Shown here piece after piece: positions 1 through 6,742 of a DNA stretch of 8,080 nucleotides. The notes under the pieces were generated by a model. It had not been told where the DNA came from and did no database searches. It saw only the letters and a list, made by a program, of their open reading frames with translations. Within the stretch, counting starts at the first letter, position 1. Each line of letters opens with the position of its first letter. The position numbers and the translations under genes are program-made. Origin of the DNA: Chitinophagaceae bacterium (lineage in GTDB: Bacteria > Bacteroidota > Bacteroidia > Chitinophagales > Chitinophagaceae); the NCBI GenBank assembly GCA_020846105.1, contig JADLEN010000245.1:1-8080 (forward strand), written 5' to 3'.

Positions 1-947
1 ACCGCTTTTAGTGTTGCCTTGTCTATGATACTCAAATTATCGTCGTGGGTGTGCCAGTGCTGCTTGAAGCCCATATTATTGGTGTTGATTATGTCTATTG
101 TTGGAATTTTAATTAGCGTATTTACATAATAATGATCGTCAACTGTGCTGATGCCCTCTGTAAAGGGGAAGTAAGAAGAGTATCCTGCACGCCCTGCTGC
201 TTGATATACTTTTTCTAAAACATTTGGTGCAAACTGTCTTGAACGTCCTTCTATCGGAAAACTTGCACCTTTTGCACCCACCATATCTAGCAATATACCA
301 AACTCGGCTGTGTAACCTGCTACGTGCGGGTTTCGTGCCCAGTATTGTGTGCCTAAGCAATAACTATCTTCGCCCCATTCGGTTTTTCCATAATCCTCTA
401 CATCGGTAAAGAATATATCAATGCCTAAATCGGCTGGTATTTTTTGCGTATGTAAATGTCGTCCAAGCTCTATAAGTACACCCACCCCACTAGCGGCATC
501 ATCTGCTGCTAAAATAGGTTTGGTACTTGCACTATCGTCTTCGTCTGCCCAAGGGCGGCTGTCCCAATGTGTTAGCAGTAATATTCTGCGTTTTGCATTG
601 GGGTTGATAGCGCCAATAAGGTTGATACAAGGGAGTTTTGATCCATCGCCAGCTGTTACTATTGTATTTTGCACGTACACCGTGTCGCAATATTTTTCTA
701 ATGCTTGCTGCATCCAAGCGGCACAGTTTTTTTGCCCAATAGTGCCTGGAATTCTGTAGCCAAAACTCAATTGCTTTTCGATATGATTATATGCCGAGTC
801 TGCATTAAAATCAGGAACGGAAATACTAGGGCTACTTTCGGCAGGGTTTTCTGTTTTTGCAGTTTCAGATGTTTGCTCATTTTCACAGCTTTGCATTAGC
901 AATGATGAGGATAAAATAGTGCAAAAAAACAATCGTGTAAATTTCAT
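1..947 (-). CDS. Glutaminyl-peptide cyclotransferase-like M28 metallohydrolase, lipoprotein (3' end outside window)
   Basis: Probably converts N-terminal glutamine of exported proteins to pyroglutamate, acting from a lipid anchor on the periplasmic side of a membrane. There is no stop codon in the window: 315 residues are visible from ATG 947-945. The N-terminus is a lipoprotein signal ending LLMQSC (Cys21), followed by acidic residues and a Ser/Glu-rich linker to about residue 45. The M28 core then shows LLLTHWDSRPWAD (124-135), AADDAASG (148-154; D150 is the likely zinc ligand), FFTDVEDYG (E184/D185, general base and metal-ligand pair), LLDMVGA (D221) and WHTHDDN (H299, likely zinc ligand). 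The LLD-GA and WHTxDDN motifs closely resemble animal glutaminyl cyclase, and type II cyclases of this kind are known from Porphyromonas and Tannerella. An M28 aminopeptidase is the alternative but fits these motifs less well. A terminator separates it from the upstream gene, so it probably has its own promoter, which I could not identify. Confidence 0.85.
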   Translation of the reverse strand, partial: MKFTRLFFCTILSSSLLMQSCENEQTSETAKTENPAESSPSISVPDFNADSAYNHIEKQLSFGYRIPGTIGQKNCAAWMQQALEKYCDTVYVQNTIVTAGDGSKLPCINLIGAINPNAKRRILLLTHWDSRPWADEDDSASTKPILAADDAASGVGVLIELGRHLHTQKIPADLGIDIFFTDVEDYGKTEWGEDSYCLGTQYWARNPHVAGYTAEFGILLDMVGAKGASFPIEGRSRQFAPNVLEKVYQAAGRAGYSSYFPFTEGISTVDDHYYVNTLIKIPTIDIINTNNMGFKQHWHTHDDNLSIIDKATLKA

Positions 948-980
948 TTAGAATGGTTTTTTTTAAGTTATAAGGCTACT

Positions 981-1022
981 AAATAAAAGCCTCTTTCTCT
1001 AATCGAAGCTAAAGAAAGAGGC
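981..1022 (-). terminator. Rho-independent terminator of the Omp28-like gene
   Basis: A perfect 10-bp inverted repeat (989-998, GCCTCTTTCT, with 1013-1022) has a 14-nt loop. On the minus strand it is followed by TTTTATTT (988-981). It begins 22 nt after the stop codon of the Omp28-like gene and ends before the cyclase gene, so it separates the two transcripts. The plus-strand reading also has a T-rich run (1027-1033), so it could work in both directions, but no plus-strand gene feeds it. Confidence 0.8.
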
Positions 1023-1044
1023 ATAATTTTTTTCAAAGAAATCT

Positions 1045-1935
1045 TTATTTCAATTTCACTTCATCGGCTTGTAGCACCTCTTTATTGTCGCCATCGTTGT
1101 TGCTTACAAATGCAGCTATGTAGCAATTGTCAAGGTTCCATGTCGCATCAGGTGTAAACACGTAATTGAACTCATACACACGCCCTGCTTGCTTTGTAGC
1201 CACCGAATCTAACACGGGCAAACCATTAAAGGGTGTGAGTGCTTTGCGAAAAACATGGTTGTGCTCATACTCAGTCTCTATCCTATCCGAAAATTCTTGT
1301 GCATCAATTATTTTGCTCTCTAGCACACCAATTGTCAATATATTTTTTACACTTACTGCTTTGGTATAGGCCATTACTATTTTCAAATTCACCTTGTTCT
1401 CCGTAGCGTCATACTCCGATGTCATGTGCATATTCAATGGCGAAGCTATTGCTATTCGCTTATTCGTTTCATTAGACCATTGTGGTCTAGAGGCTAGCAT
1501 CGATGTTCCTACTTCTATTCTATCTATACCTGCTGCTGGTATCACCGATACGCCACCAAAAATTACATCGCCAATATTAGTGGCTTCTGTATTTCTAAAA
1601 TCATAAAGACTTTTTACACCTTTTTTATCTATTGGGGCAAAGATACCTCCTGTAACACCACCATTAAATGTGTGGTAGGCAATAGCTACTATCCTATCAG
1701 GGTTGCTATTGGCAAGGCTTGCAACCACTTCGTGACCGGCAGGGCAGTTGGTACAAGAAGCGCCTGTAAATTCTTCTATCAATACTTTACGCAATTGGGC
1801 AGTTTCTACTGTTGTAGTATAGGTAGAGTCTGTAATACCTTCTTGCAGGCCCATATTGATAACTACATCCTTTTCTTTGCAAGAGTGCAAGCCCAGCAAA
1901 AGACCAGAAATACCTAAAAAAATTATTTTTTTCAT
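1045..1935 (-). CDS. Omp28-related outer membrane lipoprotein with CxxC motif
   Basis: A 296-residue predicted lipoprotein of the Omp28 family, an envelope protein group of Bacteroidota with no settled biochemical role. The start is placed at ATG 1935-1933, giving MKKIIFLGISGLLLGLHSC with lipidation at Cys19; the in-frame TTG two codons upstream is less likely. After the linker comes KVLIEEFTGASCTNCPAGHE (50-69). Its C61-x-x-C64, directly after a predicted beta strand, resembles the redox motif at the start of a thioredoxin fold, so a disulfide exchange role is possible but inferred. The rest (about 70-296) is a mixed region with no further motif I recognise. The gene lies 84 nt after the hydrolase gene, has a promoter candidate at 2015-2043, and ends at a strong terminator, so it may form a single-gene unit. 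Gene calling is certain; the family is fairly sure and the function is not. Confidence 0.85.
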   Translation of the reverse strand: MKKIIFLGISGLLLGLHSCKEKDVVINMGLQEGITDSTYTTTVETAQLRKVLIEEFTGASCTNCPAGHEVVASLANSNPDRIVAIAYHTFNGGVTGGIFAPIDKKGVKSLYDFRNTEATNIGDVIFGGVSVIPAAGIDRIEVGTSMLASRPQWSNETNKRIAIASPLNMHMTSEYDATENKVNLKIVMAYTKAVSVKNILTIGVLESKIIDAQEFSDRIETEYEHNHVFRKALTPFNGLPVLDSVATKQAGRVYEFNYVFTPDATWNLDNCYIAAFVSNNDGDNKEVLQADEVKLK

Positions 1936-2014
1936 CGACAATCAGTTGATTTTTATACTAAAATAAATGAACTCCGAAATTACAACTTTATTTTTATTGC
2001 AACATTCTTACACG

Positions 2015-2043
2015 CAAAACTATTTTTTGCAAAAGCCTATCAA
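2015..2043 (-). promoter_or_regulatory. Bacteroidota-type promoter candidate for the Omp28-like gene
   Basis: On the minus strand TAGTTTTG (2022-2015) matches the TAnnTTTG -7 consensus exactly. A TTG (2043-2041) lies 18 nt upstream, close to the usual -33 spacing. The -7 box overlaps the stop codon of the alpha/beta hydrolase gene, and transcription would start roughly 75 nt before the Omp28-like ATG. The match is by eye only and the motif is short and AT-rich, so chance is possible. Confidence 0.45.
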
Positions 2044-2964
2044 TACTTGGCAAAAGTCACTATCGATAGGCAATTCTGGTTTGCTATATGTGGCCATATT
2101 TGCTTGCTTATCGCTACTCACCGTTTTCAAGGGGTGGTTCATCTGGTCTATTATCACTAGCTTGGCTGCGGGCATTGCTTTTTTCAGTAATTGCGCATCT
2201 GCCACAGACACTTGCAAGTCTGTATTGCCTTGTATTATCAACACAGGTATGCTCAGCTTTTTTAGTTCCTCTTGTGGGTCGTAGGCCATCCAAGATATCA
2301 TATAGGGTTGTACACTCTTACGAAATACCGATGCTACTGTAGCGTCTTTGGCTTCCATCATCTTGCCGCTGCGCAAAGAGGCTATTATCTTATCACTCTC
2401 CTCAGACAATTGGGGTGCATTAGTTTTTATCTGCTTGCTCAGTATGGTGCCCGCATCTTCGCCAGGCCCAGCAATAGATATGTAGCCATCTATTTTTTCT
2501 TTTTGGGCAGCCAGCATACCTATTAGCGAGCCTTCGCTATGCCCGGCTATCAACACTTTTGCAAACTGCTTGTCGGCTTTTATCTTCTTTACAAAAATCA
2601 CGGCATCGGCTACCATATCATCAAAGCGCATGTCTTCTTCTTTGCCTACTGCATTTTTGCTATCGCCCACCCCGCGCTTGTCGTAGCGTACTGTGGCTAT
2701 GCCAGCATTAGCTAGCGAGTCTGCAAGCATTTTAAAGGCATCTGTTTTCAAGCCCATCATACTATTACAATCCCTATCGGTGGGGCCCGAGCCTGCTATT
2801 ATAAGCACTACATTGGGCGTAGGCAACTTGGCCACTGGCATTTGTAAAGTACCAAAAAGGGTATCGCCTTTGGCCGTCACTGCATTAAAATTGTTGGTAT
2901 TACCTTCTGCCTTGGCAGCTATTTGTGCTACCAAAAGCAGCAATATTATTCCTAATTTTTTCAT
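2020..2964 (-). CDS. Secreted alpha/beta-fold hydrolase (serine esterase/peptidase-like)
   Basis: A 314-residue hydrolase exported by a Sec signal peptide (MKKLGIILLLLVAQIAAKA, probable cleavage after residue 19), so it is likely periplasmic or secreted. The alpha/beta-hydrolase core is clear: AGSGPTDRD (57-65) is the oxyanion-loop region after the first strand, VRYDKRGVGDS (92-102) is the typical second strand and turn, GHSEGS (141-146) is the nucleophile elbow with Ser143, and GNTDLQV (246-252) supplies Asp249. NHP (276-278) supplies His277, completing the triad. The segment at about 165-235 between core strands is probably the lid. The substrate cannot be deduced; esterase, acyl-ester or S33-like peptidase activity are all possible. 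It starts 2 nt after the stop of the beta-barrel gene, and the TAAGG across that junction acts as stop plus weak ribosome site, implying co-transcription and translational coupling. Confidence 0.9.
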   Translation of the reverse strand: MKKLGIILLLLVAQIAAKAEGNTNNFNAVTAKGDTLFGTLQMPVAKLPTPNVVLIIAGSGPTDRDCNSMMGLKTDAFKMLADSLANAGIATVRYDKRGVGDSKNAVGKEEDMRFDDMVADAVIFVKKIKADKQFAKVLIAGHSEGSLIGMLAAQKEKIDGYISIAGPGEDAGTILSKQIKTNAPQLSEESDKIIASLRSGKMMEAKDATVASVFRKSVQPYMISWMAYDPQEELKKLSIPVLIIQGNTDLQVSVADAQLLKKAMPAAKLVIIDQMNHPLKTVSSDKQANMATYSKPELPIDSDFCQVLIGFCKK

Positions 2965-2966
2965 CC

Positions 2967-3692
2967 TTATTTTGTCTTTTTAACTTTGTTACGGTTGCCA
3001 AAGTCCATATCTCTACCTACACTAAACAACAGCAGATTCACTTTGGTATTCCTAGGGTTATACAATGCCGTATTGCTCAAGAAATTGGTGGGGTAATATT
3101 GAATTTTGAACGTAGTGCCACTAACTGCCACGCCTGCAAATACATAGGGCAGCAGCAGCTCGGTGTTGTTGCTAAACCAATCATTCGTTTTTACTTTAGA
3201 TTGGGTATTGCTCCAAAATTTATATTTGTAATGCACTGCCACATCTAGCCCGCCACCTGCAAAAAAATAATCCCTGCTTTTCATATTACCCAAGCGCAAC
3301 CCCACAGGCACACCTAGTGCATATACACGCTGCTTTGCAGTCATATCGTTAAAAGAGTACTTTTCTATAAAGCCAATATTTTTAAGGTCTAGCCCGGTAT
3401 AGATGCCTACATTATTGCTAAAATTGTAATTGTAGGTAAAGCCAAAATGAAAAAACGCTGAAAAACGCAGGGTACCCAAGCTTTGTTTACCGCCATTGTC
3501 TATGAGGGCTGTAGAAAAGATGGCAGCGTCTAGCGAATTGCCAAAATAGGGCTTGCGTACCAGTACTTTCGGGCTGCTATTAAGTCCTATTTTTATTCTG
3601 TGCCCTGCACTGTCTTTGCTGCTTGTTATTTCTTGGGCTTGTAGGTTTGTTGTGGCCAATATTATGGCGCTAATACTTAGTAGTTGCTTCAT
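2967..3692 (-). CDS. Outer-membrane beta-barrel-like protein
   Basis: A 241-residue protein with a Sec signal peptide (MKQLLSISAIILATTNLQAQ, cleavage near residues 18-20). The start is set at ATG 3692-3690: the frame is open to a TTG at 3725, but that would lie upstream of the -7 box at 3711-3718 and would put charged residues before the signal peptide. The mature part has alternating hydrophobic/polar strands rich in Tyr, Phe, Gly and Asn (for example FHFGFTYNYNF, VGIYTGLDLKNIGF and YFFAGGGLDVAVHYKYKF), typical of the 8- to 10-strand porin-like barrels of Bacteroidota. The tail is basic (RNKVKKTK) rather than ending in an aromatic residue, which is unusual for a barrel, so the last strand may end around LLLFSVGRDMDF. 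No catalytic motif is visible. It is the first gene of the minus-strand unit and is coupled to the downstream hydrolase. Specific function unknown. Confidence 0.75.
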   Translation of the reverse strand: MKQLLSISAIILATTNLQAQEITSSKDSAGHRIKIGLNSSPKVLVRKPYFGNSLDAAIFSTALIDNGGKQSLGTLRFSAFFHFGFTYNYNFSNNVGIYTGLDLKNIGFIEKYSFNDMTAKQRVYALGVPVGLRLGNMKSRDYFFAGGGLDVAVHYKYKFWSNTQSKVKTNDWFSNNTELLLPYVFAGVAVSGTTFKIQYYPTNFLSNTALYNPRNTKVNLLLFSVGRDMDFGNRNKVKKTK

Positions 3693-3822
3693 TTTTTTGG
3701 TTTTAAAGGGCAAAGATAATTGCAAATGTCTGCTATTTTTTCAGGTTTATTGTTATGGCATAGTCATTGCCTAGGTATACTTACTTCATTTTGACTCTTT
3801 TGGGCTTCCCTTCTTTGACATA
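3693..3822. other. Divergent intergenic region between barrel gene and lon
   Basis: This 130-bp AT-rich spacer must hold the promoters for both directions. The barrel-side -7 box is at 3711-3718. On the lon side TCATTTTG at 3786-3793 differs from the -7 consensus at one base and has a TTG 16 nt upstream, which is too weak to call. No long inverted repeat or known heat-shock operator is visible. Confidence 0.5.
3711..3718 (-). promoter_or_regulatory. -7 promoter box for the beta-barrel/hydrolase unit
   Basis: On the minus strand TATCTTTG (3718-3711) is an exact TAnnTTTG match, 18 nt before ATG 3692. A transcript starting a few bases downstream would have a very short leader of about 10-15 nt. 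No TTG lies at ideal -33 spacing; the nearest candidate is a CTG at 3744-3742, 23 nt upstream. The box supports the chosen start over the upstream TTG. Confidence 0.45.
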
Positions 3823-6276
3823 ATGTCTGTATTTTTAAAACTTTTTCAACAAAAGCCTTTTTTCTCTATGAAATCTATGATAGATATGATGCTCAGCAGC
3901 CACGACCAAGAAATGGAGTTTATGCCCATAGTGCCACTAGGCGAAGACGAGCTAAACGACGAAGAAAAGAAAAACCTCCCTACCGATATCCCCATTATCG
4001 TCTTGCGCAACACCGTACTCTTCCCCAACGTAGTACTACCCATCACCGTCTCGCGCGAAAAATCGGTAAAGGCCATAGAATTTGCCAACACCAATGGCAA
4101 GTGGATAGGTGTCTTGGCACAAAAAGACATGAACACCGAAGACCCCACCGCCGAAGAGATTTATACCACAGGCACCCTTGCCAAAATAGTGAAGCAGATA
4201 AAAATGCCCGACGGCAACACTACCCTCTTCATCATGGGCCGCATGCGCTTTAGCCTCAAAGAGCTCACCCAAACAGACCCCTTCTTCAAAGCACACATCC
4301 ACCTCAAGGACGATGTGTACCCAAAGAACGACAACGAGTTCGACGCCATAATGTCCTCCGTGCGAGACTACTCCGAGAAGATTCTTACCCAATCGCCCAA
4401 CCTACCTAGCGAGGCAGGCATTGTCTTGCGCAACATCGAGCAGCAATCTTTTCTCCTACATTTCATAGCCTCCAATATCAACGCCAAGCTTACCGACAAG
4501 CAAACACTCCTAGAGATAGACGACCTCAAAGCACGTGGCGAAAAACTATTGCAAATACTCCAAGCCGAGCTGCAAATCGTAGAACTCAAAAACGAAATAA
4601 CCAACAAAACCCGTGGCGAGATGGACAAGCAGCAGCGCGAGTACTTCTTGCAGCAGCAGCTCAAGTCTATCAAAGACGAGCTTGGCGGAGACCCCAACGA
4701 GCGCGAGCTACGCGACCTCATAAAACGTGCCGAGGGCATGACCTGGCCCGACACCGCCCGCGAGCTTTTCCAAAAAAACATACAAAAGCTAGAGCGCATG
4801 CACCCTAGCACACCAGACTATTCCGTAGTATACAACCATCTCGATCTCATGCTAGACCTGCCTTGGAGCACCGTCACCGCAGACAGCTACGACCTGCCCC
4901 ACGCACAGAAAGTGCTAGACGATGACCACTACGGCATGCACAAAATCAAAGAACGCATACTAGAATACCTAGCCGTGCTCAAGCTCAAAGGCGATATGAA
5001 ATCGCCCATACTCTGCTTCGTAGGCCCTCCCGGCATCGGCAAAACCTCCCTCGGCCGCTCCATAGCCAACGCCATAAACCGCAAATACGTGCGCCTATCA
5101 CTCGGTGGCCTGCACGACGAGAGCGAAATACGCGGACACCGCAAAACCTACATCGGCGCCATGCCCGGCCGCATCATACAATCCCTACGCAAAGTCAAGT
5201 CTGCCAACCCAGTCTTTATCCTAGACGAGATAGACAAAATAGGCCGAGACCACCGCGGCGACCCATCATCTGCCCTGCTCGAAGTACTAGACCCCGAGCA
5301 AAACAGCAGCTTTTACGACAACTACCTCGAGATGGAGTTCGACCTCTCCAAAGTACTATTCGTAGCCACCGCCAACAGCCTACAAGACATACAACCCGCC
5401 CTACGAGACCGCCTCGAAATCATACAACTCAGCGGCTACGCCATCGAAGAAAAAACCGAAATAGCCAAAAAACACCTCATACCCAAGCAAAAAGAACTAC
5501 ACGGACTACGCAAAACCCCTACCCGCTTCTCAGACAAAGTACTACAACAAATCATAGCAGACTATACCCGCGAAAGCGGCGTCCGCGAGCTAGATAGGCT
5601 CATAGCATCCGTCATGCGCAACGTAGCCAAAAACGTAGCACTAGAGCAGCCCATCACACCCAGCATCACATCAGACAAGGTCATAGCCATACTAGGCCAG
5701 CCCAAGTATGCCAACGATATATACCAGCGCGGCCTACCCCCAGGCGTAGCCGTAGGCCTAGCCTGGACCTCCGTAGGCGGCGAGATACTCTTTATCGAAA
5801 CCAACCACGCCAAAGGCAAAGGCGCCCTTACCCTCACCGGCAACCTAGGCACCGTCATGAAAGAGAGCGCCACCACAGCCCTATCCTACATACGCGCCCA
5901 CGCCACCCAGCTAGGTATAGACCCTGCCAGCTTCGACGAGTACAACATACACATCCACGTACCCGAAGGCGCCGTACCCAAAGACGGGCCCAGCGCAGGC
6001 ATCACCATGCTCAGCGCCCTCACCTCGCTACTCACCGGCCGCAAGCTGCGCAACTACCTAGCCATGACCGGCGAAATAACCCTCCGAGGCCAAGTGCTAC
6101 CCGTAGGCGGCATCAAAGAAAAAGTACTAGCCGCCCGCCGAGCAGGCGTCAAAGAAATAATCCTTTGCGCCCAAAACCAAAAAGACATAGAAGACATAGA
6201 CCCGCTCTTTATCAAAGGCATCAAGTTTCACTACGTCAAAGAAATGACCGAAGTACTAGCCATAGCCCTCAAATAG
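3823..6276 (+). CDS. lon: ATP-dependent Lon protease
   Basis: Cytosolic AAA+ serine protease that unfolds and degrades misfolded and some regulatory proteins. At 817 residues it is slightly longer than the roughly 780 of E. coli Lon, mostly from an N-terminal extension. The substrate-binding N domain begins at [14 protein letters not shown] (55-68) and runs to about 255, followed by the coiled region with the [15 protein letters not shown] segment. The AAA+ module has Walker A GPPGIGKT (401-408), Walker B ILDEID (466-471), sensor-1 ATANS (515-519) and sensor-2 GVRELD (586-591; Arg588). The protease domain carries KDGPSAG with catalytic Ser724 and GGIKEK with Lys767, 43 residues apart as in E. 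coli (679/722). No residue is missing. The start at 3823 has no Shine-Dalgarno; in-frame ATGs at codons 16, 19 and 34 are alternatives. It stands alone on the plus strand, divergent from the barrel gene, and ends at its own terminator. No CIRCE-like operator is visible upstream. Confidence 0.97.
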   Translation: MSVFLKLFQQKPFFSMKSMIDMMLSSHDQEMEFMPIVPLGEDELNDEEKKNLPTDIPIIVLRNTVLFPNVVLPITVSREKSVKAIEFANTNGKWIGVLAQKDMNTEDPTAEEIYTTGTLAKIVKQIKMPDGNTTLFIMGRMRFSLKELTQTDPFFKAHIHLKDDVYPKNDNEFDAIMSSVRDYSEKILTQSPNLPSEAGIVLRNIEQQSFLLHFIASNINAKLTDKQTLLEIDDLKARGEKLLQILQAELQIVELKNEITNKTRGEMDKQQREYFLQQQLKSIKDELGGDPNERELRDLIKRAEGMTWPDTARELFQKNIQKLERMHPSTPDYSVVYNHLDLMLDLPWSTVTADSYDLPHAQKVLDDDHYGMHKIKERILEYLAVLKLKGDMKSPILCFVGPPGIGKTSLGRSIANAINRKYVRLSLGGLHDESEIRGHRKTYIGAMPGRIIQSLRKVKSANPVFILDEIDKIGRDHRGDPSSALLEVLDPEQNSSFYDNYLEMEFDLSKVLFVATANSLQDIQPALRDRLEIIQLSGYAIEEKTEIAKKHLIPKQKELHGLRKTPTRFSDKVLQQIIADYTRESGVRELDRLIASVMRNVAKNVALEQPITPSITSDKVIAILGQPKYANDIYQRGLPPGVAVGLAWTSVGGEILFIETNHAKGKGALTLTGNLGTVMKESATTALSYIRAHATQLGIDPASFDEYNIHIHVPEGAVPKDGPSAGITMLSALTSLLTGRKLRNYLAMTGEITLRGQVLPVGGIKEKVLAARRAGVKEIILCAQNQKDIEDIDPLFIKGIKFHYVKEMTEVLAIALK

Positions 6277-6293
6277 CACAGCCCCCCACATAC

Positions 6294-6336
6294 ACACACG
6301 TGCCTAGCCACCACAGCAAGCGCGTGTGTTTTTTTT
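6294..6336 (+). terminator. Rho-independent terminator of lon
   Basis: A ten-base-pair stem pairs 6294-6303 with 6320-6329 (ACACACGTGC with GCGCGTGTGT, one T-G wobble) around a 16-nt loop. It is followed by a run of eight T at 6329-6336, and starts 18 nt after the lon stop codon. The T run leads directly into GGGC, the first bases of the GC-rich structured block. Confidence 0.85.
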
Positions 6337-6545
6337 GGGCCTGCCCTTATGAATACGTTCATGCGGGCGTGTCGCCGCCCCTCTACGCACATGCTAGCAA
6401 AGGGCGGCGCCGGGCTGCTCTAGGCTCCGCTGCGCTGCGGCCCTTTGGGCTGGCTGCAAGGGCAGCCACCTGGCACATCCCTCACGCTTTCGCGGGTGCT
6501 ACCTTGCGCGTTGGCTGTGGGGCTCGCTCGCCACACGCTTCCGTC
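6337..6545. repeat. GC-rich, hairpin-dense intergenic block (putative repeat element)
   Basis: This non-coding block is far more GC-rich than its surroundings (42 of 60 bases in 6421-6480 are G or C). Readable stems are: GCCC 6343-6346 with GGGC 6365-6368, enclosing ATGAA/TTCAT around a 4-nt loop; CGCCGCCC 6373-6380 with 6402-6409 (8 bp); CCGC/GCGG 6427-6440; GCCC-TTT-GGGC 6440-6450; TGGCTGC-AAGG-GCAGCCA 6451-6468 (7 bp); and TGTGG/CCACA 6516-6535. GGGC at 6337-6340 can also pair with 6343-6346, competing with the first stem. Its look, position after a terminator and ATCCCTCACGC segment (6477-6487) recall intergenic repeats I know from Bacteroidota genomes, but that resemblance is from memory. 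The long open frames crossing it are by-products of high GC. Confidence 0.55.
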
Positions 6546-6562
6546 ATTGAAGCAAGAAGAAA

Positions 6563-6600
6563 GCAAAGCTTTTGACGAAGCTTGCGACCGAAGGTCAAGC
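6563..6600. repeat. Two abutting hairpins with an alternative pairing
   Basis: The first hairpin pairs 6563-6571 with 6578-6585 (GCAAAGCTT with AAGCTTGC, 8 bp and one bulged A) around loop TTGACG. The second follows with no gap: GACC-GAA-GGTC, 6586-6596. AAGC at 6597-6600 can instead pair with GCTT 6580-6583 to lengthen the second hairpin at the expense of the first. No gene overlaps this stretch. Confidence 0.5.
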
Positions 6601-6614
6601 AATCTAAATAACAA

Positions 6615-6628
6615 ACCACAACCCAACC
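6615..6628 (+). repeat. 14-bp direct repeat, left copy
   Basis: ACCACAACCCAACC occurs here and again at 6689-6702 without mismatch, 74 bp apart start to start. The two copies flank the REP-like palindrome, with 6 nt between this copy and the palindrome. Confidence 0.6.
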
Positions 6629-6634
6629 ACATGC

Positions 6635-6686
6635 TGTCACCCTGAGCATAGGCGAAGCCTACGCACGAAGTGCTCGAAGGGCGACA
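6635..6686. repeat. REP-like palindrome with nested GAA-triloop hairpins
   Basis: The outer stem pairs TGTCaCCCT (6635-6643) with AGGGcGACA (6678-6686) with one A/C mismatch, then GAGC (6644-6647) with GCTC (6672-6675) after a 2-nt bulge. Inside are two further hairpins, TAGGC-GAA-GCCTA (6649-6661) and GCAC-GAA-GTGC (6663-6673). The second shares bases 6672-6673 with the outer stem, so the two compete. The outer sequence (TGTCACCCTGAGC ... CGAAGGG.GACA) resembles a dispersed palindrome common in Bacteroidota and other genomes; this is recalled knowledge, not searched. No RAYT-type transposase is present in the window. Confidence 0.65.
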
Positions 6687-6688
6687 AC

Positions 6689-6702
6689 ACCACAACCCAA
6701 CC
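6689..6702 (+). repeat. 14-bp direct repeat, right copy
   Basis: Identical to 6615-6628 (ACCACAACCCAACC); it lies 2 nt after the end of the REP-like palindrome. With the left copy it brackets the palindrome, as would be expected from an insertion with target duplication or a slippage duplication. Confidence 0.6.
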
Positions 6703-6714
6703 GCAACAAACATT

Positions 6715-6730
6715 CCCCTCCTCGGAGGGG
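6715..6730. repeat. Short CCCCTCC/GGAGGGG palindrome
   Basis: CCCCTCC (6715-6721) pairs with GGAGGGG (6724-6730) around a 2-nt loop. AGGGG at 6733-6737 offers a second partner for CCCCT. This sequence with its CTAGGGGTGGG tail resembles another short dispersed repeat of Bacteroidota genomes, judged from memory. It sits immediately before the T-rich tail of the next terminator. Confidence 0.5.
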
Positions 6731-6742
6731 CTAGGGGTGGGT

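Noticed and set aside
421..759. Plus-strand open frame of 112 codons
   Set aside because: Antisense to the glutaminyl cyclase gene, whose active-site motifs are intact on the minus strand.
1933..1941. TTG at 1941-1939 as start of the Omp28-like gene
   Set aside because: ATG at 1935 directly precedes a standard KK-hydrophobic lipoprotein signal; the two extra residues add nothing.
3767..3793. lon promoter with TTG (3767-3769) and TCATTTTG (3786-3793)
   Set aside because: The -7 box has a mismatch in the conserved TA and the spacer of 16 nt is short; too weak to list as a feature.
4368..4811. Minus-strand open frame of 147 codons within lon
   Set aside because: Antisense shadow of a strongly conserved gene; Ser/Cys/Arg-rich composition and no recognisable motif.
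6165..6575. Plus-strand open frame of 136 codons overlapping the end of lon
   Set aside because: It begins inside the lon catalytic domain, runs through the lon terminator and translates the GC-rich hairpin block; its low-complexity Arg/Ala composition is typical of translated repeats.
6616..6702. Possible CRISPR array from repeated CCACAACCCAACC
   Set aside because: Only two copies are present and the intervening sequence is a palindromic repeat, not a spacer; no cas gene is nearby.
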